Source: Acidobacteriota bacterium | Lineage (GTDB): Bacteria; Acidobacteriota; Blastocatellia; Pyrinomonadales; Pyrinomonadaceae | Assembly (NCBI GenBank): GCA_020199975.1 | Contig: JAIVJP010000033.1 | Location: 1-5,616, forward strand | Direction of reading: 5' to 3' | Length of the DNA stretch: 5,616 nucleotides | Part shown: positions 1 through 5,616 of the stretch, piece after piece | Layout: each line of letters begins with the position of its first letter | Numbering within the stretch: position 1 is the first letter of the stretch | Notes under the pieces: model-generated | The model's database searches: none | What the model was told of the DNA's origin: nothing | The model's input: the letters and a program-made list of their open reading frames with translations, nothing else | Translations under genes and position numbers: made by a program

Positions 1-65
1 GCTGAAGAGAACAAATCATTGACCGGCGGCCGGCCTGGGAGAAGTTTTTTCTTGACAGCCCTTTC

Positions 66-88
66 ACAGAACCGCTCCTCGGTTCTGT
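66..88. repeat. Perfect 9-bp inverted repeat (hairpin)
   Basis: ACAGAACCG at 66-74 pairs perfectly with CGGTTCTGT at 80-88 around the 5-nt loop CTCCT (75-79). No T-run follows, so it does not look like an intrinsic terminator on either strand. The loop CTCCT is also complementary to AGGAG at 89-93, directly after the stem, so a weaker alternative pairing exists. Possible roles are a protein-binding palindrome or a structured leader; the sequence does not decide between them. Confidence 0.5.
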
Positions 89-128
89 AGGAGAAAAACG
101 CCGCTGCTTGTGCTCACCTACACCAGTA

Positions 129-148
129 CTCTGCAAGTCCTCTGCAAG
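129..148. repeat. 9-bp direct repeat, 11-bp period
   Basis: CTCTGCAAG occurs at 129-137 and again at 140-148, separated by TC. The 11-bp period is close to one helical turn, which would put both copies on the same face of the DNA, as in tandem regulator half-sites. It lies 67-86 bp before the start of the acyl-CoA synthetase. Chance or replication slippage is also possible. Confidence 0.4.
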
Positions 149-214
149 GTCGCCCATTAAAACTTTCCGTGGTATATAGCTTAGCGGTTCCACTATCTAA
201 TTACCGCAGACTTC

Positions 215-1762
215 ATGACTAACCAAAAGCTGAAGCCGATCCCCAACAACTTACGAGAATTGTTAGAGCAACGCGCAGGTGACGCCCCGGATAAGCACTT
301 CCTTTTCTCGGAAGCTGACGGCCGCCGATTCAGCTACGCTGAATTTGATGTTGCGGTGAACCGGACAGCGGCACTTTTAGTCTCGCAAGGCGTCCAGAAG
401 GGCGACGTCGTCAGCCTCTTAATGCCGAACAGCGCAGAATATGTAATCGCGTATTTTGCCTGTTGGAAACTTGGAGCGCTGGCCGGACCGGTGAACTCTC
501 TACTGAAAGCTCATGAGCTGGCTTACACAATTTCCAACTCCGAGGCGAGGGCTTTATTGATCCACCCGGATTTCTTGCCAACCATCGAGAGCGTTCGCAG
601 TGACTTACCGTCATTACGCTCGGTGATAGAGTTTGCTGATGAGGCGCAGGCGACGCGCGACTTTAGCGACGCGGAACCTGGCGCAAGCCTACCTGAAGCA
701 GACGTCAACAAGGATGACGAGGCGATCATCATTTACACCTCAGGCACAACCGGAAAACCAAAGGGCTGCTTGTTGACTCATGCCAACGTGATTGCTAACG
801 CCAGACAGATTAGCGAGTGGCTCAGTTTCACGGAGCAGGATCGCCTGCTCACAATCATGCCACTCTTTCACATGAATGCAGTTTCAGTTACCACAATGTC
901 AGCGCTGTACCCCGGCGGCTCAAGCGTAATCACTCCGAAGTTTTCAGCCTCGCGGTTCTGGCAGATCATTTCAGACTATCGAATAACTTCCTTTGGTTCC
1001 GTAGCGACGATGCTCTCAATGCTCCTGACCACTTATCCAGATGGCGTCCCTGAGGGTTTGAGAACCGAGCAGCTTCGTTTTGCGATGTGTGGCTCAGCGC
1101 CCCTCCCGGCCGAAGTACTGAAGCGCTTTGAAGAAACGTTTCATTGCCTGGTAATAGAGGGCTATGGTCTTTCCGAGTCAACCTGCCGGTCAACCTTCAA
1201 TCCGCCCGACGAGCGGCGCCGTGCCGGGTCGTGCGGTCTGCCGATCGGAAATGAAATGAGAGTTGTGGACGACGATGACAGGGAAGTGGAGGAGGGAGCG
1301 TTGGGAGAAATTGTCCTGCGCGGTGAAAATGTTCTGAAGGGCTACTACAAGAATCCCGATGCGACCGGTGCAGCATTTCGCAACGGCTGGTTTCACACGG
1401 GTGATATCGGTTACCGAGACCCGGACGGCTTCTTCTACATTGTCGATCGCAAGTCAGACATGATCATCCGCGGTGGTGAGAACATTTACCCGCGCGAGAT
1501 CGATGAAGTCCTATACCAGCACCCAGCTATAGCCGCCGCTGCGACCATTGGCGTTGTGGATCCTCTCTACGGGGAGGAAGTCGCGGCCTTCATCGTACTT
1601 AAGGAAGGAACCACTGCAACCGAAGAAGAGTTAATCGGATTTTGCCGGGAACGGTTGGCTGATTACAAATGTCCTAAGACGGTGCGGTTCCTAAGCGAGA
1701 TTCCTAAAGGACCCACTGGAAAACTCTTGAAGCGAGAGCTGTCGGAACTTTTGGCCCAATAA
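215..1762 (+). CDS. Acyl-CoA synthetase (AMP-forming, class I adenylate-forming enzyme)
   Basis: This enzyme should activate a carboxylic acid with ATP to an acyl-AMP and transfer it to coenzyme A in the cytoplasm. The 515-residue length is normal for the family. The core motifs are intact. The phosphate-binding loop is YTSGTTGKPKG (174-184). The A5 motif is GYGLSEST (316-323). The HTGD motif is at 394-397, with the ribose-binding aspartate D397. The hinge DRKSDMI is at 411-417, followed by RGGENIYPREIDEVL (419-433). The C-terminal catalytic lysine is K503 in PTGKLLKRE. The overall pattern resembles medium/long-chain fatty acyl-CoA and CaiC-like ligases, but the substrate cannot be read from sequence. 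No acyl-CoA dehydrogenase, hydratase or thioesterase neighbour helps. The ATG at 215 is the only plausible start, because an in-frame TAG lies at 182-184; no clear Shine-Dalgarno precedes it. The gene converges with the FTR1 gene. Confidence 0.93.
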   Translation: MTNQKLKPIPNNLRELLEQRAGDAPDKHFLFSEADGRRFSYAEFDVAVNRTAALLVSQGVQKGDVVSLLMPNSAEYVIAYFACWKLGALAGPVNSLLKAHELAYTISNSEARALLIHPDFLPTIESVRSDLPSLRSVIEFADEAQATRDFSDAEPGASLPEADVNKDDEAIIIYTSGTTGKPKGCLLTHANVIANARQISEWLSFTEQDRLLTIMPLFHMNAVSVTTMSALYPGGSSVITPKFSASRFWQIISDYRITSFGSVATMLSMLLTTYPDGVPEGLRTEQLRFAMCGSAPLPAEVLKRFEETFHCLVIEGYGLSESTCRSTFNPPDERRRAGSCGLPIGNEMRVVDDDDREVEEGALGEIVLRGENVLKGYYKNPDATGAAFRNGWFHTGDIGYRDPDGFFYIVDRKSDMIIRGGENIYPREIDEVLYQHPAIAAAATIGVVDPLYGEEVAAFIVLKEGTTATEEELIGFCRERLADYKCPKTVRFLSEIPKGPTGKLLKRELSELLAQ

Positions 1763-1776
1763 CCGCAGCGGAAAGA

Positions 1777-2625
1777 TTATCTCGTGCCCTCGAGTTTCGG
1801 CAATGGGGTGATTCGCGAATCCTTAAACCGATCAGAGAGCCACGCACCCAGTAACCAAAACCCGCAAATCCCCACCATCAGAGGAGAGAACCACTTCCCG
1901 TAGAGACCATCCGGGGAAAACTTTTCGGTAGCCTCGTGAAGCATTTCGCTATTTGGAAGCAGTCCCGCCTCCGAGAATTCGTGAAAGGAGTATATGGCGA
2001 CTTGCAGCATGAACAACAGAAGAAAAATGCTGGTAACCAGAAAGAACCTCTTCACATTGATCAGGTAACCAAAGCGAGCCCAGCCCCAGGCAAATGCGCT
2101 CGCCGCCAGGAGGCCCAATAGCGCACCACTGACCATCCGTGGATCGCGTACTTGTAACAACAGCAGAGCTGTTTCCATGCCTTCCCGCGTGATCATCAGA
2201 AATGTAAAAAGAAAAACCCCTGCCAATGCTGCCAGTCGTGAGGTACGCGACGACATCGCTCCCAATCGATTGCGCATTCTCTCCTGGATCTTCGGTCCGG
2301 TGCGCCACATATGAACTACCAGCGTGCCTACCATTAGGATCGCGACGACGCCAAGAACCGCTTCGCGCAAGGCTTCATTCCCCAGAAACTGACTGGCATA
2401 TCCCCCCAGCGTTTGTCCGAAGAGCCTACGCAGAACGGCATCGTCCACGCCGTTCTTGAGCAGGTAACCTAGGGCGGCGCTGACGGAAAGAGCCAGGACG
2501 ATGGCGACGTAAACAGCCGAGGCAAGCCACTTTTGACCAGATTTACGGAGGTAGGTCAGGATGACGGCCACGAGCAGAAAAGACTCGAACCCTTCGCGAA
2601 GGACAATAATGAAGGAATTAAGCAT
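1777..2625 (-). CDS. FTR1-family high-affinity iron permease
   Basis: A 282-residue inner-membrane protein with about seven predicted membrane segments (roughly residues 3-25, 36-56, 88-107, 132-157, 165-185, 192-213 and 246-264). It carries both iron-binding REXXE motifs of the FTR1/EfeU family, REGFE at 10-14 and REGME at 147-151, plus the family-typical HEFSEAGLLP at 215-224. It is expected to import ferric iron, in known systems after oxidation of ferrous iron by a partner. E. coli EfeU works with EfeO and EfeB, but neither lies adjacent here, so a partner would have to be elsewhere. The ATG at 2625 puts the first REXXE where EfeU proteins have it. The frame is open upstream for about 25 codons but offers no ATG, GTG or TTG. 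No good Shine-Dalgarno is visible. A promoter and Fur box lie 78-106 bp upstream, indicating iron repression. Confidence 0.93.
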   Translation of the reverse strand: MLNSFIIVLREGFESFLLVAVILTYLRKSGQKWLASAVYVAIVLALSVSAALGYLLKNGVDDAVLRRLFGQTLGGYASQFLGNEALREAVLGVVAILMVGTLVVHMWRTGPKIQERMRNRLGAMSSRTSRLAALAGVFLFTFLMITREGMETALLLLQVRDPRMVSGALLGLLAASAFAWGWARFGYLINVKRFFLVTSIFLLLFMLQVAIYSFHEFSEAGLLPNSEMLHEATEKFSPDGLYGKWFSPLMVGICGFWLLGAWLSDRFKDSRITPLPKLEGTR

Positions 2626-2702
2626 TTGGTATATTTCGTTTTCGGACCGACATCGCCTTTTAGACTGAGAAGGCTGAGGGCTCGATTCCCCAGGCTGGTC
2701 GA

Positions 2703-2731
2703 ACTATAACCTAATTGAAAATCATTTTCAA
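2703..2731 (-). promoter_or_regulatory. Sigma-70-like promoter of the FTR1 gene
   Basis: Read on the minus strand, TTGAAA (2731-2726) is followed by exactly 17 bp and then TATAGT (2708-2703). Each hexamer matches five of six (-35) or at least four of six (-10) consensus bases. Transcription would begin near 2696, giving a leader of about 70 nt before the ATG at 2625. The promoter sits in the 144-bp gap after the DUF3108 gene, and the Fur-box palindrome overlaps its -35 and spacer. Confidence 0.7.
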
Positions 2732-2733
2732 TT
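2713..2733. promoter_or_regulatory. Fur box (iron-responsive operator) over the FTR1 promoter
   Basis: A 21-bp stretch with perfect 10-bp inverted arms around a single central C at 2723. Its core TGAAAATCATTTTCA (2716-2730) matches the 7-1-7 Fur consensus TGATAATnATTATCA at 12 of the 14 non-central positions. The differences are symmetric, A for T in one arm and T for A in the other. It covers the -35 and most of the spacer of the FTR1 promoter, the classic position for repression by Fe-loaded Fur. The next gene in transcription direction is an iron permease, which strongly supports Fur over another palindrome-binding regulator. Confidence 0.82.
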
Positions 2734-2769
2734 TCAGTTAAGGGTGTTGGGCGAACCGGCAAGAAGATG

Positions 2770-4323
2770 TTATTGGGCGGTGAGGGGGATGATTGCCAGG
2801 TCTGCACGAACCTGGCCGAGCTGCGTGGACGCTGTAAGTCGCACTGGCAGGCGACGCTTGTCGTCGCTGATCCACACCCGGAAGAGGTACGTATCTGGTT
2901 GGGGATCATCGGTGGTGAGTGAAAGCTGAATGGCCGATATGCTTTGGGGACCGATTTGAATCGTTTCTCGCTTCAGCGAGGTAATAAAGAGAGTCTTGGG
3001 CTTATTGTTAACCAGAATCGAGATCGCATTGCGCCGAGGCGGCGTGATATTGAAGGTTCGGGCCAGATAGAAAAATGAAAGATAGTCGTGCGTACCAATC
3101 GGGATTTCTATCCGCTCACCCTTATCACTGGTTGCAGTGCCGTAGTCCTGGTTAATCGTAAGAGTTTGATTCAGCCGCCGAGCGCCTTCAGTCAGATTCA
3201 TCTCGGAACGAAAGGGAAGCAGCGTTTTCGGATCGACGTAACTGCTTATCTGATCGTTGGCGAAGAAAAGTCGTTGCGCTGCATTCGTGGTTTGCGCCCG
3301 AAGCGTAAACAGTAAGGCGTCGCGATCGAAGTGAGGTGCCCGTGCGCGCACATGAAACGTCGCAGTGCCGGCTGGTGGTGTGATGTCTCTCAGGAAAATT
3401 TGATAGTTCAGTTGTTCGCCAACCTTGAATGGCAGGTTGTCCAGATTGCCGTTGCCGGGGTCAGCGGGGGGCTGAAGTGGGACCACCGGTGTCGGCCCCG
3501 CAATGGGCGTGACTGGGGTCGTTGGAACCGCCACTGGAGCCACAGGCTTCACGAATTCTGATCCGGCGAGCTCTGCACGAAGTTCACCCGCGGCGATGCG
3601 GGCTGTGATCAGAACCGGAACGTGTCTTTCGTCGTCGCTGAAAAAGATCCGGATGCGATAATTATTCCCCCGGGAATTATTTGTCACGTGAACCTGCGAA
3701 ACAAGGGTGTTGAATGATCCCACAGTCGTCTTGATGGTCTGGCGACCCGTCACTTTCACCTCAGCTTGATAGTCTTCCGTTTCACCTCTCACTGACAAGT
3801 AATAGGTAGACCCTTCAGCTAGCGGCAATGCCCGGAGTCGATAGATTGCGGACAGGAAGTCGTAGGTACCAGGAATCTCGGTATTTCTCAATTTTGACGG
3901 GATAGCCGCCGCTCCAGACGGTTCGTTAAACGCTCTTGCCGTGTCTGACGTGCGGGTAGCCTCGCGTACCACTTGTTGAGAATGAAACGGTAAACCAGTT
4001 GCCGGATCAACGTAGGTGACGTAATCATTGTTGATGGCAAACAATGCAGCATAGACTACGCCTGTGGTCTCGACATGACCGCGAAGTTGAATTCCTTCGC
4101 GTCCGAAGAAAACGCCCCGGGCACCTACCTGAAGCTCGACATGCGCGGCGCTGATAAAGTTTGAGAATGAAACGTTGTAGGTGAGCCGCTCACCTGTACG
4201 ATAAAGGGCCGCAGAAAAGGGGAGAGAAACTGCGTCACTATTGCTCTGAGCGGAGGGGCCCATGAGCGCGAGAACCATGAATATGAAGTTACAAACAACT
4301 GCCAGCTTCAAACTTTGCTTCAC
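2770..4323 (-). CDS. Secreted protein with two tandem DUF3108 domains
   Basis: A 517-residue exported protein of unknown function. Residues 1 to about 27 look like a Sec signal peptide (MKQSLK, then a hydrophobic stretch 7-21), with cleavage probable between 25 and 31. Domain 1 spans about 38-256 and domain 2 about 298-517. They are internal duplicates: YRTGERLTYNVSF (41-53) matches FKVGEQLNYQIFL (299-311); YVDPATGLPF (104-113) matches YVDPKTLLPF (362-371); EIPGTYDFLSAIY (149-161) matches EIPIGTHDYLSFFY (406-419); FFSDDERHVPVLITA (227-241) matches WISDDKRRLPVRLTA (484-498). This pattern fits DUF3108, normally a single-domain periplasmic or envelope protein. A Pro/Val/Thr-rich linker (about 257-297) joins the halves. 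The start is GTG at 4323-4321, with an in-frame TGA seven codons upstream; an ATG at 4331 is out of frame and stops at once. No enzymatic residues or lipobox are evident. It lies between pyrF and the FTR1 gene. Confidence 0.85.
   Translation of the reverse strand: MKQSLKLAVVCNFIFMVLALMGPSAQSNSDAVSLPFSAALYRTGERLTYNVSFSNFISAAHVELQVGARGVFFGREGIQLRGHVETTGVVYAALFAINNDYVTYVDPATGLPFHSQQVVREATRTSDTARAFNEPSGAAAIPSKLRNTEIPGTYDFLSAIYRLRALPLAEGSTYYLSVRGETEDYQAEVKVTGRQTIKTTVGSFNTLVSQVHVTNNSRGNNYRIRIFFSDDERHVPVLITARIAAGELRAELAGSEFVKPVAPVAVPTTPVTPIAGPTPVVPLQPPADPGNGNLDNLPFKVGEQLNYQIFLRDITPPAGTATFHVRARAPHFDRDALLFTLRAQTTNAAQRLFFANDQISSYVDPKTLLPFRSEMNLTEGARRLNQTLTINQDYGTATSDKGERIEIPIGTHDYLSFFYLARTFNITPPRRNAISILVNNKPKTLFITSLKRETIQIGPQSISAIQLSLTTDDPQPDTYLFRVWISDDKRRLPVRLTASTQLGQVRADLAIIPLTAQ
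3436..3558 (-). other. Pro/Val/Thr-rich interdomain linker of the DUF3108 protein
   Basis: This segment encodes roughly residues 256-296, with repeated P-V, P-T and A-P steps (for example VAPVAVPTTPVTPIAGP). Its low complexity contrasts with the two folded-looking halves it separates. It probably acts as an extended periplasmic spacer. Confidence 0.65.
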
Positions 4324-4439
4324 CCTTGCATCAAAATTTCAAAACGAAGGCCAGAGCAATGTTGCATCCTCTGACCAGTGGTCCCAATTGTACACGCATT
4401 GATAGCTTGTCAGTTCCTCTTCCTGCTGGATGAGGTGTG
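4324..4439 (-). promoter_or_regulatory. Spacer between pyrF and the DUF3108 gene, possible weak promoter
   Basis: This 116-bp gap contains, on the minus strand, a good -10-like TACAAT (4392-4387) preceded by CTGACA (4413-4408), but the spacer is only 15 bp, shorter than optimal. An imperfect palindrome around GACCAGTGGTC (4373-4383) has only 4-bp arms and no T-run, so it is not a convincing terminator of pyrF. The DUF3108 gene could have its own promoter here or be read from pyrD-pyrF. Confidence 0.25.
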
Positions 4440-5171
4440 TTAGCCCAGTCCTGATTCCATCTCTTCCAGGATCTGCCCGGCTGATTCTCCGGGGTCCTTG
4501 GCGCTGGTAATGGGGCGGCCTACAACAATGTAGTCCGCGCCGGCCCGGATCGCTTGAGCGGGAGTCATTACTCGTTTCTGATCGTCCAGGGCAGCCGCTG
4601 CGGGACGTACGCCAGGCGTTACAATCAGGAAACCGCAACTCATTACAGTAGACCTCACTACGGCCACTTCATGGGGAGATGCGACGACCCCATCCATCCC
4701 ACTGGCTTCAGCCAGCAGTGAAAGGCGACGCACCTGTGTCTCTGGTTCGGAGCCGATGCCTACCTCTGAAAGCATGGTCGCATCGGAGCTGGTTAGAACC
4801 GTTACGGCGATTACTGACGGGCGTTTGAGGCCTTGGATCATGGCAACTTCTGAGACCGCATCGGCCGTGCGTCGCATCATCTCCCGACCACCCGAGGCGT
4901 GCACATTGAATATTGAGACACCCAATCGAGTTGCTGCGACTGCGGCGCATGACACAGTATTTGGAATGTCGTGAAACTTAAGATCCAGGAAAACCCCTTT
5001 GCCTGAGCTGGCGATCTCGCTGACAATCTTCGGGCCAGCCTCCGTGAAGAGCTGAGATCCAATCTTAAACATCCCGACCAGATCGCGCAGAGTGTTAACA
5101 AGCGCTAGGGCCTGTCGAGGTGAATCCACGTCGAGCGCAACAATTAGTTTATCTTTCGAGGTCAGGCTCAT
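4440..5171 (-). CDS. pyrF: Orotidine-5'-phosphate decarboxylase
   Basis: Catalyses decarboxylation of OMP to UMP, the last step of de novo pyrimidine synthesis, in the cytoplasm. Residues are numbered from the upstream TTG at 5189; subtract 6 for the ATG start used here. The active-site set is complete: D20 in IVALDVDS, K42 in FKIGSQLF, and the catalytic DxKxxD at D69, K71 and D74 in FLDLKFHDIPNT. TPGVRP (191-196) and the phosphate-binding GADYIVVGRPI (217-227) follow. Spacing between these residues agrees with short bacterial PyrF proteins such as that of B. subtilis. I prefer the ATG at 5171 (243 aa) because it gives an N-terminus of normal length (MSLTSKDKLIVALD). The TTG at 5189 (249 aa) would overlap the pyrD stop codon as TTGA and cannot be excluded. 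Neither start has a strong Shine-Dalgarno. Adjacency to pyrD implies co-transcription. Confidence 0.95.
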   Translation of the reverse strand: MSLTSKDKLIVALDVDSPRQALALVNTLRDLVGMFKIGSQLFTEAGPKIVSEIASSGKGVFLDLKFHDIPNTVSCAAVAATRLGVSIFNVHASGGREMMRRTADAVSEVAMIQGLKRPSVIAVTVLTSSDATMLSEVGIGSEPETQVRRLSLLAEASGMDGVVASPHEVAVVRSTVMSCGFLIVTPGVRPAAAALDDQKRVMTPAQAIRAGADYIVVGRPITSAKDPGESAGQILEEMESGLG

Positions 5172-5185
5172 AGTTAAGAATTGTC

Positions 5186-5616
5186 TCAAAGAACAGCAAG
5201 CTCTTTCGCGCGGGAGCCAACTGCCGCATCCAGCGAATTGAATCCTCTCAAGGTCATTATTTTTTCCAGTCCTTTGTTGATCTCTTGCGCTATGCTCGGA
5301 CCCTGGTAAATAAATCCAGTGTAAATCTGAATCAGGCTAGCTCCGGCGCAGATCTTTTCCCACGCGTCGTCCGCTGTAAAGATCCCCCCCACGCCGATGA
5401 TCGGGATCGCTCGAGACGTGAGGTTGTAGAGTGTGGCAATCATGCCAGTCGAGCGCTGCCGAAGCGGAAGGCCGCTTAAGCCTCCTTCGCCGCATGCGGC
5501 AACTTCTTCTGTTGCTGTTCGCAGGCCGTCGCGACTGGTGGTGGTGTTAGTTGCGATAAGGCCGGCCACCCCAGTTCGCCGAGCTACCTCGACGATTTGT
5601 TCCAGCTCTTCCCGCC
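5186..5616 (-). CDS. pyrD: Dihydroorotate dehydrogenase (quinone), C-terminal part, cut by window edge
   Basis: The last 142 residues of a class 2 dihydroorotate dehydrogenase, which oxidises dihydroorotate to orotate using FMN and passes electrons to membrane quinone. The frame continues to the right edge with REELEQIVEVARRTG before the GTG (Val) codon at 5569, so that GTG is internal and not a start. Visible landmarks are GLIATNTTTSR (18-28 of the visible part), the GEGGLSGLPL segment (42-51) that aligns with GGLSGRPL of E. coli PyrD, and the FMN phosphate-binding region IIGVGGI (72-78) and GASLIQIYTGFIYQGP (91-106). These match class 2 enzymes better than the soluble class 1 types. The N-terminal membrane-association region and catalytic serine lie outside the window. 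The TGA stop at 5188-5186 is 14 nt before the preferred pyrF ATG. Confidence 0.95.
   Translation of the reverse strand, partial: REELEQIVEVARRTGVAGLIATNTTTSRDGLRTATEEVAACGEGGLSGLPLRQRSTGMIATLYNLTSRAIPIIGVGGIFTADDAWEKICAGASLIQIYTGFIYQGPSIAQEINKGLEKIMTLRGFNSLDAAVGSRAKELAVL

Larger units (their letters stand above)
1..214. other. Intergenic region upstream of the acyl-CoA synthetase
   Basis: No recognisable gene lies here. It contains a GC-rich patch with the palindrome GGCCGGCC at 28-35, a T6 run at 45-50, a TTGACA hexamer at 52-57 with no good -10 at normal spacing, a hairpin at 66-88, a direct repeat at 129-148 and a TATATA at 173-178. Two open stretches reach the left edge. One is plus-strand frame 1, ending at the TAG at 88-90. 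The other is minus-strand, from an ATG at 157-155 to the window edge (52 codons, no stop). Neither encodes a protein I recognise. The region probably holds the promoter of the plus-strand gene, but I cannot place it with confidence. Confidence 0.5.

Noticed and set aside
23..50. GC-rich palindromic patch followed by T6, possible intrinsic terminator of an upstream gene
   Set aside because: The best stem is CCGG/CCGG with only four pairs and a 3-nt loop, and the T-run begins 11 nt after it; this is too weak and badly spaced.
52..81. TTGACA at 52-57 as the -35 of a promoter for the acyl-CoA synthetase
   Set aside because: At 16-18 bp downstream the sequence is GC-rich hairpin with nothing resembling TATAAT.
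2655..2674. Hairpin GCCTT/AAGGC in the FTR1 leader as a riboswitch or attenuator
   Set aside because: Only five pairs with a 10-nt loop, no T-run and no recognisable aptamer features.
2670..2695. GGGCTCGATTCCCC resembling a tRNA T-arm
   Set aside because: The stem has only three matching pairs, and no D-arm, anticodon arm or acceptor stem can be assembled around it; it lies in the FTR1 leader.
2556..2909. 117-codon minus-strand open frame spanning the promoter and Fur box
   Set aside because: It overlaps the ends of both real genes in a different frame and has no family resemblance; it is a shadow frame.
3088..3561. Plus-strand open frames opposite the DUF3108 gene
   Set aside because: They are antisense to a gene with clear internal domain homology and a signal peptide, and their translations look like non-coding sequence.
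5186..5569. A short self-standing protein starting at the GTG at 5569
   Set aside because: The frame continues upstream to the window edge with sequence typical of PyrD, so the GTG encodes an internal valine.

Overview
The window holds five protein-coding genes from a bacterial chromosome of roughly balanced GC content. I see no RNA genes, insertion sequences, CRISPR arrays or phage remnants. The lineage cannot be fixed from the sequence. A quinone-type dihydroorotate dehydrogenase, weak Shine-Dalgarno sequences and a two-domain DUF3108 protein suggest a Gram-negative-type environmental bacterium, possibly Acidobacteriota. That placement is a low-confidence impression.

Layout: positions 1-214 are upstream or intergenic sequence with a strong 9-bp stem hairpin, a 9-bp direct repeat and a possible start of a divergent gene. 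Positions 215-1762 (+) encode an acyl-CoA synthetase of the adenylate-forming superfamily. Everything to its right is on the minus strand. Read in transcription order from the right edge, these genes are: pyrD (5' end outside the window), pyrF (overlapping or abutting pyrD), a secreted protein with two tandem DUF3108 domains, and an FTR1-family iron permease. The permease converges on the acyl-CoA synthetase with only 14 bp between the stop codons.

pyrD and pyrF form a de novo UMP biosynthesis pair. Between the DUF3108 gene and the FTR1 gene is a well-formed sigma-70-like promoter (TTGAAA, 17-bp spacer, TATAGT on the minus strand). Its -35 element and spacer are covered by a near-perfect Fur-box palindrome. 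This is the clearest regulatory signal in the window and implies that the permease is a separately transcribed, iron-repressed gene.

Nothing here amounts to an obviously new multi-gene system. The items most worth following are the Fur-controlled FTR1 gene lacking its usual EfeO/EfeB partners, the internally duplicated DUF3108 protein next to it, and the structured region upstream of the acyl-CoA synthetase.
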